Of a stretch of 64,000 nt of DNA, positions 1 to 10,737 are shown piece by piece. A program made the translations under genes and the position numbers. The stretch covers positions 19,295,923-19,359,922 of the forward strand of contig OY992834.1 of NCBI GenBank assembly GCA_963921425.1, written 5' to 3'. The notes beneath the pieces are model-generated. The model worked only from the letters and a program-made list of their open reading frames with translations. It ran no database searches and was not told the origin of the DNA. The stretch comes from Dryas octopetala. Lineage: Eukaryota; Streptophyta; Magnoliopsida; Rosales; Rosaceae. Within the stretch, counting starts at the first letter, position 1. Each line of letters opens with the position of its first letter.

Positions 1-264
1 AGACTTTTAAAAAGTCTGTAAAAATCTATGTGTATTTAAAAAGTCATTGACTTTTATGGAATTCATTTAATGATGGATTTTAATAGATTTTGAAAGACTT
101 TGATGTGTATTTCAAAGTCATTATAAATCCAACCTCTTCCCTACAGATTTTTAAGGATTTCTATAGATTCTGTAGAACTCAGTGAAAATTTGTAAATTCT
201 GTAAAAGTCTATCTCTTAAAAAAAATCTACAAAAGTCTTTATAAATCTATATACACTACACCCC
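1..264. mobile_element. Right part of a MITE (unit A copy)
   Basis: This is the right-hand part of an element that is complete in unit C at 49,089-49,629. It is rich in short AAGTC / GACTTTT direct and inverted motifs and ends in a terminal inverted repeat whose last bases are CTACACCCC. The left end lies outside the window. Unit B has no element at the matching place (33,470-33,485). Confidence 0.75.
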
Positions 265-587
265 TCTTTGTCAACGAATTTCATGACAACAGTTTGTCTT
301 GTATATGGAAAGTCAGAATTTCCCATAAAGTCAGGTATTTCCTTTGGATTTTCTCACCTATAAGGCAAGCTTTTGACCAATGACCAAAGAATAAGAAGGC
401 ATATGATCCTATTTGCTCCATCAGCAATCCATTTCCAAGCTTTTGCATCTTCAATACAACCAGTTCAATGTATTTTCCTTGTGGCTTCACTGTAATTACT
501 TAAAATTGAAAGAACTTTTAGACTGGCATCCTCCATTACATATAACTCATTTGGTACAAACGACCGAACTGAGGCATATAATTCCAA
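265..587 (-). pseudogene. Exon-like block of unknown gene, unit A
   Basis: This block has two overlapping minus-strand open stretches (281-490 and 465-659, the latter running into the Copia-2 LTR). The same block is present in unit C (49,630-49,952) and in unit B (33,480-33,545 plus 39,697-39,953, split by a CACTA element). I do not recognise the protein. The minus-strand reading includes a stretch similar to KVLELYASVRSFVPNELYVM. It could be a gene fragment on the same strand as the PP2C and kinase pieces, or chance open frames in duplicated DNA. Confidence 0.3.
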
Positions 588-604
588 CACTTTGTTAAAG
601 TTAA

Positions 605-1032
605 GAACAATACTTGGGTCACCCCTTGGGGGTACCCCAAGGTCACCCCATCCCCTCAAATTTTAATTTTAGCAATGTCGATGTATGATCAGAACCGTTC
701 ACTTTTTAGATAACATATTAAAGATCATCTCTGCAAAAAATCAAATCAATCGAAAATCATTTGATTATATAACTGTTGTTAATTAAATAGAAAAAATAAA
801 TGGTTTTCAATTAAACAATGATTTTTTTACCAAACTGTTGATTTTTTTTATTTAATCGACAACAGTTATATAACTAAACGATTTTTGATTGAGTTAATTT
901 TTTGTAAAGAAGATCTATAATAGGTTATCTAAAAAGTAAACAGTTCCGATTATGCGCCGGTATTGTCAAAATCAAAATTTGAAGGAGTAGGGTGACCTTG
1001 AGGTACCCCACAGGGTGACTCAAATATTGTTC
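605..1032. mobile_element. Mutator-like MITE inside the Copia-2 5' LTR (unit A)
   Basis: This 428-bp element is flanked by the 9-bp direct repeat TAAAGTTAA (596-604 and 1,033-1,041). The empty site is seen in unit B at about 39,962. The terminal inverted repeats begin GAACAATACTTGGGTCACC and are imperfect. The middle folds back on itself: the TATATAACTGTTGTTAATTAAATA region pairs with the region near 855-880. A 9-bp duplication with long inverted repeats fits Mutator-like elements. No protein is encoded. Confidence 0.88.
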
Positions 1033-1257
1033 TAAAGTTAATGCACTTTTACTTAACTGACCTTATTTTAGTTGTTAAGCTTTTGTTAGAGTTTAGTATT
1101 TTAATATTACTTTGACTTTTGGTGTATGGTTAATATTAAGCCACATGAGTCCTGGCCATAAAAATATTAAGCAATATGAGTCTTTTGTGTGTAGCTGGTA
1201 TATATTATCACTGCAGTGTTCAAGTCTTTGCAGCTGTACTAAGTAATTTGATATATA

Positions 1258-1444
1258 TGTTGTAAATATATTGTTTTATGTGGCTATCCCTGTAATTAGT
1301 TGTAGGGGCATACTAGTAAATATACAAAACCTAGTAAACCCTACTTCTATATAAGGATATTTATAACATGAATAAGATAGACTGATCATATTCTCTCTGC
1401 CTCCTCTCTTCCACAAACCCTAATTTTCACATACTTTTACAACA
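1258..1444 (+). repeat. Copia-1 5' LTR
   Basis: The LTR begins TGTTGTAAAT and ends TTTTACAACA. It contains a TATA-like stretch (CTATATAAGG, near 1,348) that would serve as promoter. No difference from the 3' LTR was seen over 187 bp. Confidence 0.95.
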
Positions 1445-1458
1445 CGTTATCAGCACGA
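1445..1458 (+). other. Candidate primer-binding site of Copia-1
   Basis: CGTTATCAGCACGA directly follows the 5' LTR. It shares the TATCAG core with the initiator-Met primer site used by Copia-2 but differs elsewhere, so the tRNA is uncertain. Confidence 0.5.
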
Positions 1459-1785
1459 AAAGCTCTTTGGATTGTGGATCGCCAAACAAAAGAGGATCAT
1501 CATTCAATCCGTTCTTCAATCAATCAAGCACGAGAAGCTCTTTGGATTGTGGATTGTGGATCGATAAACGAAAGAGGATCATCCTTCAATTTGTTCTTCA
1601 ACCAAGTAGGTTTTATAAAATAATTTTATGTTCATGGTTATTTAACCTTGATTGATTGAAAAATCCTCATGAAGCATGAACCCTAGATTTATGTGATTGA
1701 TTTATGTGGGTTTATATATTTTATACATGCTTTCTTGGATTGAATGATTAAAATAAAAAGAGGAAGAATTTTTGGGTGATCGGGA

Positions 1786-2400
1786 AACCACCCCGAGCAG
1801 CAGCCCCGCGCTTCCAACTCCCGCTGCCTGCAGCAGCCCGCAGCAGCCTTGCTGCCCTCGCTGCCTGCAGCAGCCCGCAGCAGCCTTGCTGCCCTCGCTG
1901 CCCTCGCTGCCTGCAGCAGCCTTGCTGCCCTCGCTGCCCGCAGCAGCCTTGCTGCCCTCGCTGCCCGCAGCAGCCTTGCTGCCTGCAGCAGTCCCTCGCG
2001 CGCGTAGCACACCACCTCCTGTGCTGCCAGCAGCCAGCCAGCAGCCCCTCGCTGCCCACTAGGCAGCCCACGCAGGCGCAGCCTCGCTGCCATCGCAGTA
2101 GCCTCGCGCAGCAGGCCCTCTATCGCGCAGCCAGCCTTGCTGCTGCCTTGCAGCCCAGCAGGCCTTGTAGCCTTGCAGCAGCCCAGCAGGCCTTGCTGCA
2201 GCCCAATCAATCTGCTGCCAGCCCAGCAGGCCAGCAGCCTTGCTGCCCACCAGGCCCACGGCCCAACTGGCCAGCAGCCCAGGCCCGCCACGTCACTGCC
2301 ACGCAGGCAGCCACGTCAGTCGCCACGCAGGCGCCATGTCAGCTCCACGCATGCGCCACCAAGCTGCCACGTCAGCGCCAATCCCACGCTGACACATGGC
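1786..2400. repeat. GC-rich CAG/CTG-type tandem repeat in the Copia-1 leader
   Basis: This strongly GC-rich island of about 600 bp sits in AT-rich DNA between the 5' LTR and gag. Its first 250 bp are imperfect copies of a roughly 27-bp unit built from GCAGCAGCCTTGCTGCC and CTCGCTGCC. The rest decays into GCAGCC/CCAGCAGG words and then CCACGTCA/CCACGCAGG words. Open frames over 200 codons exist on both strands only because stop codons are rare in such sequence. I see no protein domain. Confidence 0.85.
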
Positions 2401-2434
2401 GAACCTCCTGAAACTTTGTAAAAAGGAAATGTTA

Positions 2435-2515
2435 ATTCTTGCCATGCCTGAGATTTGAACCTAGGACCTCTTGTGCACCACCTTGCACCTTAACCACTGT
2501 GCTGTTGATGGTTTA
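2435..2515 (-). repeat. tRNA-like / SINE-head sequence in the Copia-1 leader
   Basis: On the minus strand there is an A-box-like CACAGTGGTTAAGG (at 2,488-2,501) followed about 30 nt later by a B-box-like GGTTCAAATCTC (at 2,450-2,461). That is the order and rough spacing of a Pol III promoter in a tRNA-derived SINE. It could also be a degenerate Ser/Leu-type tRNA. No clean cloverleaf or A-rich tail was found. Confidence 0.45.
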
Positions 2516-2888
2516 TTGTTAGTATGCAAACCATTTAATATATATACCCTAAATGTCAGAAACTTTTATTCAAATAATTTTGTGATATTTTTCTGTTCTA
2601 CTTGGGTATATGAATATTTTACTTGTTTAAATTTTTGCACTAGAATATATGTGTAGAAATTGCAGGTAATTAATGAACCAGTAGTTCATACATAAATATT
2701 GAACTTGTAGTTTCAATAATGCCATATATGGAACCTGAAGTTTCCTTTATAAAATTCACCATACATGATAAAACCAGTAGATTTTACATGTCTATACCAT
2801 GTTATAGAACTTGAAGTTCTTATTTGTTGCTTATGGATGTTATTGCCCAAAGCATTAATTATGGTTATTTGTTCCTTTCAACCAAAGA

Positions 2889-3914
2889 ATGTCAAATCTC
2901 AATAAGCTTGATTTTGTGGTTTTGGAAGTTTCCGGAAGAAACTATCTAAAGTGGACTCAATATGTTAAGCTTCATTTGACTGCCAAGAAGATGAGGTCGA
3001 CAATTAATGCTGACAATGTTGTCGCAGAGTCCCTTAAGGAAAGTGCCATGATCTTCATTAGGAAACATATGAAGGAAGCACTCCAAGTTGAGTACCTCGC
3101 TGAAGAGGATCCACGAGCTCTTTGGGTTGCTCTGGAAGAGCGGTTTGACCATCAGAAGACCATTTTCTTGCCTGAAGCAAGATATGATTGGCAGAACATC
3201 CGTTTCCAGGATTTCAAATCCGTGAATGAGTATAATTCGGAGATCTGCCGGATCCGGTCACTCCCTAAATTTTGTGGGGAGAAGCTCACTGAAGCTGACC
3301 TATTGGAGAAGACTTTCTCCACCTTCCCTACCTCCTGTTTGGTCCTGCAGTAACAATACAGGGAGATGAATTTTACTAAGTTCTCGGCATTGATCACTAT
3401 TTTATTGTTCGCTGAAAAGAACAACAACTTATTAATGAGAAATGATCAAGCCCGACCTGTCGGTACTAAAGCAGCACCATTGCCTGAAGCAAACGCTGTT
3501 ACTTATCGCGATTCAAACCGCGAAAGAGGATACCGAGGTCATGGAAAGGGCACAAAGTCTGACCGCCCGAGATATGGAAGGAAAGGTTCTCAGAGGAATG
3601 GCCTGTATGACGGAGGCCAATGTGGCCATGGCCCACGTGGTAGAAACCACGGTCCCTCGGCCCTAAGAACTCGAAATGAGAGGAACACTGGTCCAGTCCG
3701 TCGCGACCAGAATCAGAATCAGAATGATCTCTGTTACCGATGTGGAGGAACTGATCACTGGTCCCGCACCTGCCGTGCATCAGCGCAAGCTGTAAATGAG
3801 TATCATGCCAGTCGCGGAACTCGAGAGACCAACCTCATTGAGGGATCATTTCCTATGGATACCACCTTAGAGGTCACTGATTTCCAGACTGCTACTGGAC
3901 ACTTCGAGGACTAG
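2889..3914 (+). pseudogene. Copia-1 gag (nucleocapsid) with in-frame stop
   Basis: This is the capsid/nucleocapsid protein of Copia-1. The frame opens at ATG 2,889 with a typical gag N-terminus (residues near 18-25 read NYLKWTQY). It is cut by TAA at 3,351-3,353, then continues in the same frame from about 3,354 to 3,914. A CCHC zinc knuckle (C-x2-C-x4-H-x4-C) lies at 3,732-3,773, preceded by an Arg/Gly-rich RNA-binding stretch. The stop sits where a run of glutamines is expected, which looks like one CAA-to-TAA change. A programmed readthrough is possible but unlikely given the other lesions in pol. Confidence 0.85.
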
Positions 3915-4108
3915 AAACTCGATGACATGGATATGATCGGCGCTTGTGCCGTATTTATTTTCTGAATAATGTTTTTCTTATTCGGATTATTTTGGTGATT
4001 TATGATTTGGATTATTTGTTTTGAAAATTTGGTTATGCTCGAATATTATTTAATTCAATCAAGTTATTTTCATACATGTGATCTATTGAATTAAATTTAT
4101 GAATAAGC

Positions 4109-7100
4109 ATGTTTAGTGGGGAAGTTTGTTGTCTGGCAGACAGTGCTACTACGCACACCATACTTCAAGATCGGAAGTATTTTTCAAACTTATTGCTTAC
4201 TCATACCTCTGTGACAACCATATCAGGCCAATCCAACCTGATAGAGGGCCATGGCAAAGCCCATTTTTATGTTGTCCAATGGTACTGAATTACCATTAAT
4301 GAGGCCTTATATTCTCCAAGTTCCAGAAGAACGTTGTTGAGTTATAAGGATATTCGAGCCAACGGTTATCACGTTGAAACCACTGAGGAAGATGGAGTGG
4401 AATATCTTTGCATAACCTCCAATTTGTATGGCCAGAAGCGTACATTGGAGAAATTGAAATGCCTATCGAGCGGTCTCTATATGACCACCATTAGATCGAT
4501 TGAGGCAAATCACATAGTTAACCAGAAGTTAACCAATTTGAGCAGTTTCTTTCTATGGCATGACCGGTTGGGATACCCAGGTCAAAGTATGATGCGCCGT
4601 ATCCTCAATTCATCACACGGGCATCCCCTTACTAATAAGGATCTTGTGTTTAGTGACACATTATGCCAAACTTGCTCGCTCAGAAAGTTGAATACTAGAC
4701 CATCATATGCAAAGACTGGTAAAGACTCCATCCTTTTCCTGCAAATGATACAAGGGAATATTTGTGGACTTATCCAACCACCATGCGGACCATTTAAATA
4801 TTTCATGGTTTTGGTTGATGCATCGACAAAGTGATCACATGTTACACTATTGTCCACAAGAAACGCTGCTTTTGCTAAACTTCTCGCCCAGAAGGCTCAC
4901 CACACGGATTATCCTATAAAGTCCAGAAGATTTGATAATGCCGGAGAGTTTACATCGAAAACTTTCGATGATTATTGCATGCCCCTTGGGATTAATGCTG
5001 AACATCGAGTTCCCCATGTTCACACCCAGAATGGTCTCGCAGAAGCGTTCATTAAAAGATTACAAATGATCGCACGAACCTTGGTTATGCGCACCAAGCT
5101 TCCAATTTCTGCGTGGGGCTATGCAATCTTGCATGCAGCCATGTTGGTCCGGTTGAGGCCCACTGCTACCCAACCTTACTCCGCGTTACAGCTGGTGACT
5201 GGGTACGAACCTGACGTTTCGTACTTACGCGTATTTGGGTATGCAATTTACGTGCCAGTTGCGCCGCTACAACGTACCGAAATAGGTCCTCAACGAACGA
5301 TGGGCATATATGTCGGTTATGAATCCCCATCCATTATATGCTTTTTAGAGCCCTTGACAGGCGATCTCTTTACCGCCAGATTTGCGGATTGTCACTTTGA
5401 TGAGACAGTCTTCCCGCCGTTAGGGGGAGATAAGAACGTCACCGTTCCAGAAGAACAACGTGAATTGACGTGGAATGTCCCCACTATGTCTCATCTCGAT
5501 CCCTGAACCGCACAATGTGATAGCGAAGTGCGGAGAATTCTAGATCTACAGAGTATAACACATAATATGCCAGAAGCATTCTCTGATCTAGCTAAAGTGA
5601 CGAGATCACATATACCTGCTGCAAACGTGCCTGCAAGGATATTCGTCCCCGAAGGACGTGTCGTCCCAGGAGGACGTGTCGTCCCAGATGGACGAGGTAC
5701 AGCAATAGTGGCTAACCAGTCATATGTCCCTGCCCAGAAGTGAGGTTGACCACTAGGTTCGATGGACTCTTATCCCTGGAAGAGGATACATTTGGCACAA
5801 ACGAGTCCCCTTGACATCGCGATCTCAATCGATCCATCTCACGAAATAGTTCCGGATTATGGGTCCGTCCCAGAAGAGACGGCGTTGGGGGACGCTCCAA
5901 CGTTAGAACCTACTCCCGAGAACATAGAGATCTCTATAAATTATGCATGCTTAAGTGAGCTCTGGAATCGAAAAGAGATTATCATCGATGATATATTTGT
6001 ATTCGCGGTAGCTACCGAAATCATAACTAGCGATGACATCGAACCTCACTCCGTTGATGAATGTCAACGTCGAGACGACTGGCCAAAATGGAAAGAAGCA
6101 ATCCAGGTCGAATTAGATTCCTTGACAAAGAGAAAGGTGTTTGGGCCTGTCGTTCCTACACCTTCCCCATGTTAAACCTGTAGAATTTAAATGGGTATTT
6201 GTAAGGAAGCGTAATGAGAAAAACGAGATTGTGAGATACAAGGCTCGTCTAGTGGCGCAAGGATTTTCTCAACGCCCTGGGATTGATTACGAGGAAGAGT
6301 ATTCTCCCGTAATGGACGTCATAACGTTCCACTACCTTATCAGTTTGGTAGTTTCCGAAAAACTGAGTATGCAGCTTATGGATGTGGTCACTGCTTATCT
6401 CTATGGGGATCTTGATACAGAGATATATATGAAAGTTCCCGTAGGACTTAAGACACTCGATGCAAATAGTTCCAGACCACGGAACACGCTCTCCATTAGT
6501 TTGAGGCGTTCACTTTATGGATTGAAACAATCCGGACGGAGGTGGTATAACCGTCTAAAGTGAGTATTTGATCGAGATGGGATATGTGAATAATGTTCTA
6601 TGCCCTTGCGTGTTTATTAAGAACAAGTTCCGGTTTTACTATTGTAGTTGTTTATGTCGATGACATGAATCTAATTGGTACTTCTGAAGAGATCAAGGAA
6701 ACAACTAAACACCTGAAGTTGAAATTCGAGATGAAAGATCTTGGGAGAACGAATTTCTGTCTCGGCCTGGAGCTCGAGCACCGTGCAGATGGAATTTTAG
6801 TCCATCAATCGAATTACATCCAGAAGATGTTAAGGCGCTTTAATGAGGATAAAGCGAAGCCTTCTAGCACGCCCATGATCGTCCGTAGTCTAAATCCTAA
6901 GAAGGATCCGTTTCGTCCCGCAGATGATAACGAAGAGATATTGGCACCAGAAGTCCCATATCTAAGTACAATAGGCGCATTATTGTACTTGTCTCAATTT
7001 ACTAGACCGGACATCTCATTCGCTGTGAACTTGTTAGCTAGATGTAGCTCTGCGCCAACACGCCGCCACTGGAATGGCATAAAAGACATTTTCCGCTACC

Positions 7101-7651
7101 TTAGAGGTACGACGGATATGGGCTTATTCTATCCCTATGCATCAAGGAATGGATCGAACCCCCTCGATCCTCGGAATGATGCCCGCCTTTTTGGATATGC
7201 TGACGCAGGGTATCTATCAGACCCGCATAAGGCGCGTTCTCAAACTGGTTATGTCTTTACCATTGAGAATACAACAATATCTTGGAGGTCTACGAAACAG
7301 ACCTTTGTTGCTACCTCTTCGAATCATGCTGAGATTCTAGCCCTTCACGAAGCAGTTCGTGAATGTATATGGCTAAGAGCAGTTTCCAAGCATGTTCGAA
7401 CTACGTGTGGGCTGAATTCCACCACTGATGAACCAACGATTATCTATGAGGATAATGCCGCTTGCATCCAGCAGATGAAGACAGATTTCATCAAAGGAGA
7501 CAACACCAAGCATATTGTACCGAAGTTCTTCTTCAGTCAACAGCAACAAGAGCATCAGATGATTGAAGTCAAGCAGATCCGATCTCAAGACAACCATGCA
7601 GACCTCTTTACCAAGTCACTGTCAAAGTCCACGTTCTTGATGCATGTTTGA
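4109..7651 (+). pseudogene. Copia-1 pol (protease, integrase, RT, RNase H), broken
   Basis: Domains are in Copia order. The protease has an Asp-Ser-Ala triad at 4,139-4,147 (Ala where many families have Gly). The integrase has an HHCC-type zinc region around 4,555-4,690 and a core at 4,790-5,200 that includes HTQNGLAEAF. The reverse transcriptase spans 6,080-6,760 with YVDD at 6,653-6,664. RNase H spans about 7,190-7,640. Lesions: a frameshift near 4,265; TGA at 4,832-4,834; TGA at 5,504-5,506; stops near 5,743; and frameshifts near 6,150, 6,557 and 6,620. The longest clean stretch is 6,593-7,651. The integrase, RT and RNase H assignments are secure; the element is not autonomous. Confidence 0.9.
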
Positions 7652-7689
7652 GGTATTGGGTTGCGTAGATTGGCTGATTTACCTAATAT

Positions 7690-8200
7690 GTAGTCTTCAG
7701 GGGGAGTCGACATTAGGGGGAGTATCCCGAAGCATACTCGCTTGACCATCGTGTACTCTTTTGTCCTTCGTCCAGGGTTATTTTGTCCCACTGGGTTTTG
7801 TTACCTGGCAAGGTTTTAATGAGGCACATCTTGGCATGGTCACCCTACTCATACTACATCCTGAAGATGTGTTGATCTGATATATATGCATTTGCTCATC
7901 TTTTCCCTTCGACCACGGGTTTTTCCCATTGGGTTTACCGGGCAAGGTTTTGGTGTAGCAACTCTAATGCACCCCGCTCCCATAGACATACTATCTGCTC
8001 ATGATCCAGAAGATATGACTTCACCTACTTTCGAGGTTCTGATGCGACTACTCTACACTCACGCGCGTTGCACTCTTTTTCCTTCGACCAGGGTTGTTTT
8101 TGTTCCCACAGGGTTTTTATTACTTGGCAAGGTTTTAACGAGGCAACTTAGAAGCGCATAGCAGAGACAACACTAATGACATGGAATATCCAAGGGGGAG
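7690..8200 (+). repeat. Copia-1 3' untranslated region with three diverged repeats and purine tracts
   Basis: About 510 bp lie between pol and the 3' LTR. A motif built on CCTTCGACCAGGGTT, CCCACTGGGTTTT and GGCAAGGTTTTAAYGAGGCA recurs three times (near 7,762, 7,905 and 8,088). Extra purine tracts (CAGGGGGAG and TAGGGGGAG near 7,700-7,720) precede the terminal one, AAGGGGGAG, at 8,192-8,200 beside the LTR. Tandem blocks like this are common in Copia 3' regions. Confidence 0.75.
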
Positions 8201-8387
8201 TGTTGTAAATATATTGTTTTATGTGGCTATCCCTGTAATTAGTTGTAGGGGCATACTAGTAAATATACAAAACCTAGTAAACCCTACTTCTATATAAGGA
8301 TATTTATAACATGAATAAGATAGACTGATCATATTCTCTCTGCCTCCTCTCTTCCACAAACCCTAATTTTCACATACTTTTACAACA
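8201..8387 (+). repeat. Copia-1 3' LTR
   Basis: Same 187 bp as the 5' LTR. It is preceded by the purine tract and followed by the ATATA duplication at 8,388-8,392, after which the interrupted Copia-2 LTR resumes. Confidence 0.95.
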
Positions 8388-8623
8388 ATATATGAAATAT
8401 TAAGTGGTGTGAGCTGCGTCAGTTCAGCCCCCAAAACACTCTCTCTAATTTTTCTCTTCCCCTGAAACTCTTCTTCAATCTATTGTTTATATTCTTGAGT
8501 GTTTGAGTGCAGGTGAGTTAAAGTTAAATCCAACAGTTGGTATCAGAGCTTTAGTCTGATCATATCAGTTTCGGCGTTGTGAATCTGAAAGGGAAAAACA
8601 ATTCCTCACAAAAAAAAAAAAAA

Positions 8624-9709
8624 ATGGCAAACTCAAATAGCAACAACGATCGAAACTTATCTTCTCCAATCTTTGATAGTGATCACTATGACTACTGGAG
8701 GGTCAAGATGAGAACTCTTTTTGTCTCTCATGGTCTTTGGAAATTTGTAGATGTTGGGTTTGAAGAACCTGATGCAGAGAAGACCTTGTCTGTGGCTGAG
8801 AAGGTGCTACTAGAAGACTCTATCAAGAAAGATGCCAGAGCTCTTCATCTTATTCAATTGGGGCTATCATATGATATCTTTCCAAGGATCAGTAATCTTA
8901 TCAATCAAAGGAAGTCTTATGGTGAAGTGATTACAGATTGAAGAATTGTTGAGAGAATTTTGATTAGCTTACCTAAAAAATATGACTCTATTGTGAGTGT
9001 TATTGAGGAAACTAAGGTTTTAACATTGACTATTCAAGAATTAAAAGGATCAATGAAAGCTTTTGATCAAATATTGGATAGACATGTTGAAACTCTACTG
9101 AGAGTGCCTTTCAAATGATTGGAAAGAAAAAAATCAAAATGGAAAGAGAAGAATACCTTTAAGAGAAAGACAAATGCTGAGATTAGTACTTCTCAAACAA
9201 AATGCAAGATATGTGACAGGAAGAGTCATACAGAAGACGAGTGTTGGTTGAAGGGCAAGCCTAAATGCAATAATTGCAACAAGTTTGGGCATATTCAGAA
9301 AGATTGTAGGCTCAAAGGCAATCAACAAGTAAATTTCACTGAAGAGCAGGGCAATGAAACAAATATGTCTTATGCTTGTCAAGCAGCAACGGTGCAGAAC
9401 AATGACAATGTTTGGTTTCTAGACAGTGGCTGCAGCAATCACATGACAGCAAACAAGTCAATTCTATTTGACATTGATACCTCAATGGTCTCCCAAGTTA
9501 AGATGGGAAATGGGGCATTAGTGGAAGCAAGAGGAAAAGGCACACTTGCAATTGAAACAGACAAAGGCAGAAAATTCATCAAGGATGTGTTGCTGGTTCC
9601 AGAACTTCAACAAAATCTCTTGAGCGTTGGGCAACTTACTGAACATGGATACTATATCCACTTTGAAGAGAACTCCTGCAAGATTTTTGAGAAAGGAGAT
9701 GCTTGTTAA
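8624..9709 (+). pseudogene. Copia-2 gag-protease remnant, unit A
   Basis: The gag frame starts at ATG 8,624 and stops at TGA 8,939-8,941. The next 170 bp continue gag in pieces, with a deletion and frameshift near 9,095-9,120 compared with unit C. From 9,119 an open frame contains two CCHC zinc knuckles (9,206-9,247 and 9,269-9,310 roughly) and then the protease Asp-Ser-Gly in FLDSGCSNHMT (near 9,415-9,450). The TGA after the first gag part is shared with unit C, so it predates the separation of A and C. Confidence 0.88.
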
Positions 9710-9727
9710 GCTATCACAAAGATCAAA

Positions 9728-10391
9728 ATGGAGAAAAACAAAAGCTTCCCTCTATCGTTTCAATACTCAAAACATATGGCATTGAAAGTGGATGTTTTGG
9801 ACAACTCTTGGCTATGGCATAGGAGACTAGGACATTTGAACTTTCAAAGCTTCAAGGACCTACAGCAAAAAGAAATGGTGCATGGACTACCTACAATACA
9901 AGAAGTGACTGATGTATGTGAAGGTTGTGCACTAGGAAAGCAACATAGAGTTCCATTTCCAAAAGCTAGGCAAGGCTTGGAGGGCAAAATCACCTCTGGA
10001 ACTAGCACACACAGATGTTTGTGGGCCTATGAAAACTCCTACTCAAGCTGGAAATAGGTACTTTCTTACCTTTATAGATGACTACCCAAGACAAACTTTG
10101 GTTTATTTCCTAAGACAAAAGTCAGAAGTGTTTGTTGTATTTAAAAAGTTTCAAATGATGGCTGAAAGACAATGTGGAAAACTATTAAAAGTCTTAAGAA
10201 GTGACAGAGGGGGAGAATATAACTCAAATGAGTTTGGGAAATTCTATGAAGACATAGGACTTGAAAGGCAATTGACTGTTGGCTACAGTCCACAACAAAA
10301 TGGAGTAGCTGAGAGGAAGAACAAGACAATTGTAGAAATGGCAAAGTTTATGCTACATGAAAAAGGGGATGCCTCAATCTTTTTGTGCTGA
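9728..10391 (+). pseudogene. Copia-2 integrase remnant, unit A
   Basis: Two overlapping frames hold the GAG-pre-integrase zinc region (WHRRLGH followed by CEGCALGK, about 9,815-9,945) and the DDE integrase core. The core reads FIDDY, then [11 protein letters not shown], then QQNGVAERK, so the Asp, Asp and Glu positions are present. A frame change occurs near 10,030 and again near 10,385. Unit A lacks the 4-bp insertion after the QAGN codons that units B and C share. Confidence 0.88.
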
Positions 10392-10737
10392 AGCAGTGCA
10401 TACTGCAATTTATGTGTTAAATAGATGCCCGACAAAAGCTGTGGAAGGCATGACACCCTGTGAAGCATGGAGTAGCAAAAAACCCTACAATTTGTTTTGC
10501 TCTTGTTCCAAAGGAGCTGAGACAAAAACTTGATGAATAAAGTGACAAATGTGTGTTTGTGGGTTATAGCAATCAAACAAAGGGCTATAGACTCTACAAT
10601 CTTAAGAAAAAGAAGATTGTGATCTATGGAGATGTGATCTTTGATGAGAAAACCTCCTAGGATTGGAAACAAAAGTCAATCCAAGGACAATCTGCATAAT
10701 TCAGAGAAAATTCATATAAGGTATGAGAAAAATATTG

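Larger units (their letters stand above)
1258..8387 (+). mobile_element. Copia-1 LTR retrotransposon, nested in the Copia-2 LTR
   Basis: A 7,130-bp Ty1/copia element with 187-bp LTRs (1,258-1,444 and 8,201-8,387) that are identical by eye. It is flanked by the 5-bp duplication ATATA (1,253-1,257 and 8,388-8,392). Unit C at about 50,615 shows the empty site. The order is LTR, long leader, gag, protease, integrase, reverse transcriptase, RNase H, repeat-rich 3' region, purine tract, LTR, as in Copia. The coding part carries several stops and frameshifts, so this copy cannot have made its own proteins. Identical LTRs mean a recent insertion, so proteins from another copy probably moved it. Confidence 0.95.

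Noticed and set aside
1689..2411. Long open frames of about 200 codons on both strands
   Set aside because: They come from the GC-rich CAG/CTG repeat in the Copia-1 leader, exist in several frames at once, and show no domain.
3351..3353. Gag stop codon as a programmed readthrough site
   Set aside because: The following bases do not fully fit known readthrough contexts, and many other lesions in pol make a plain mutation more likely.
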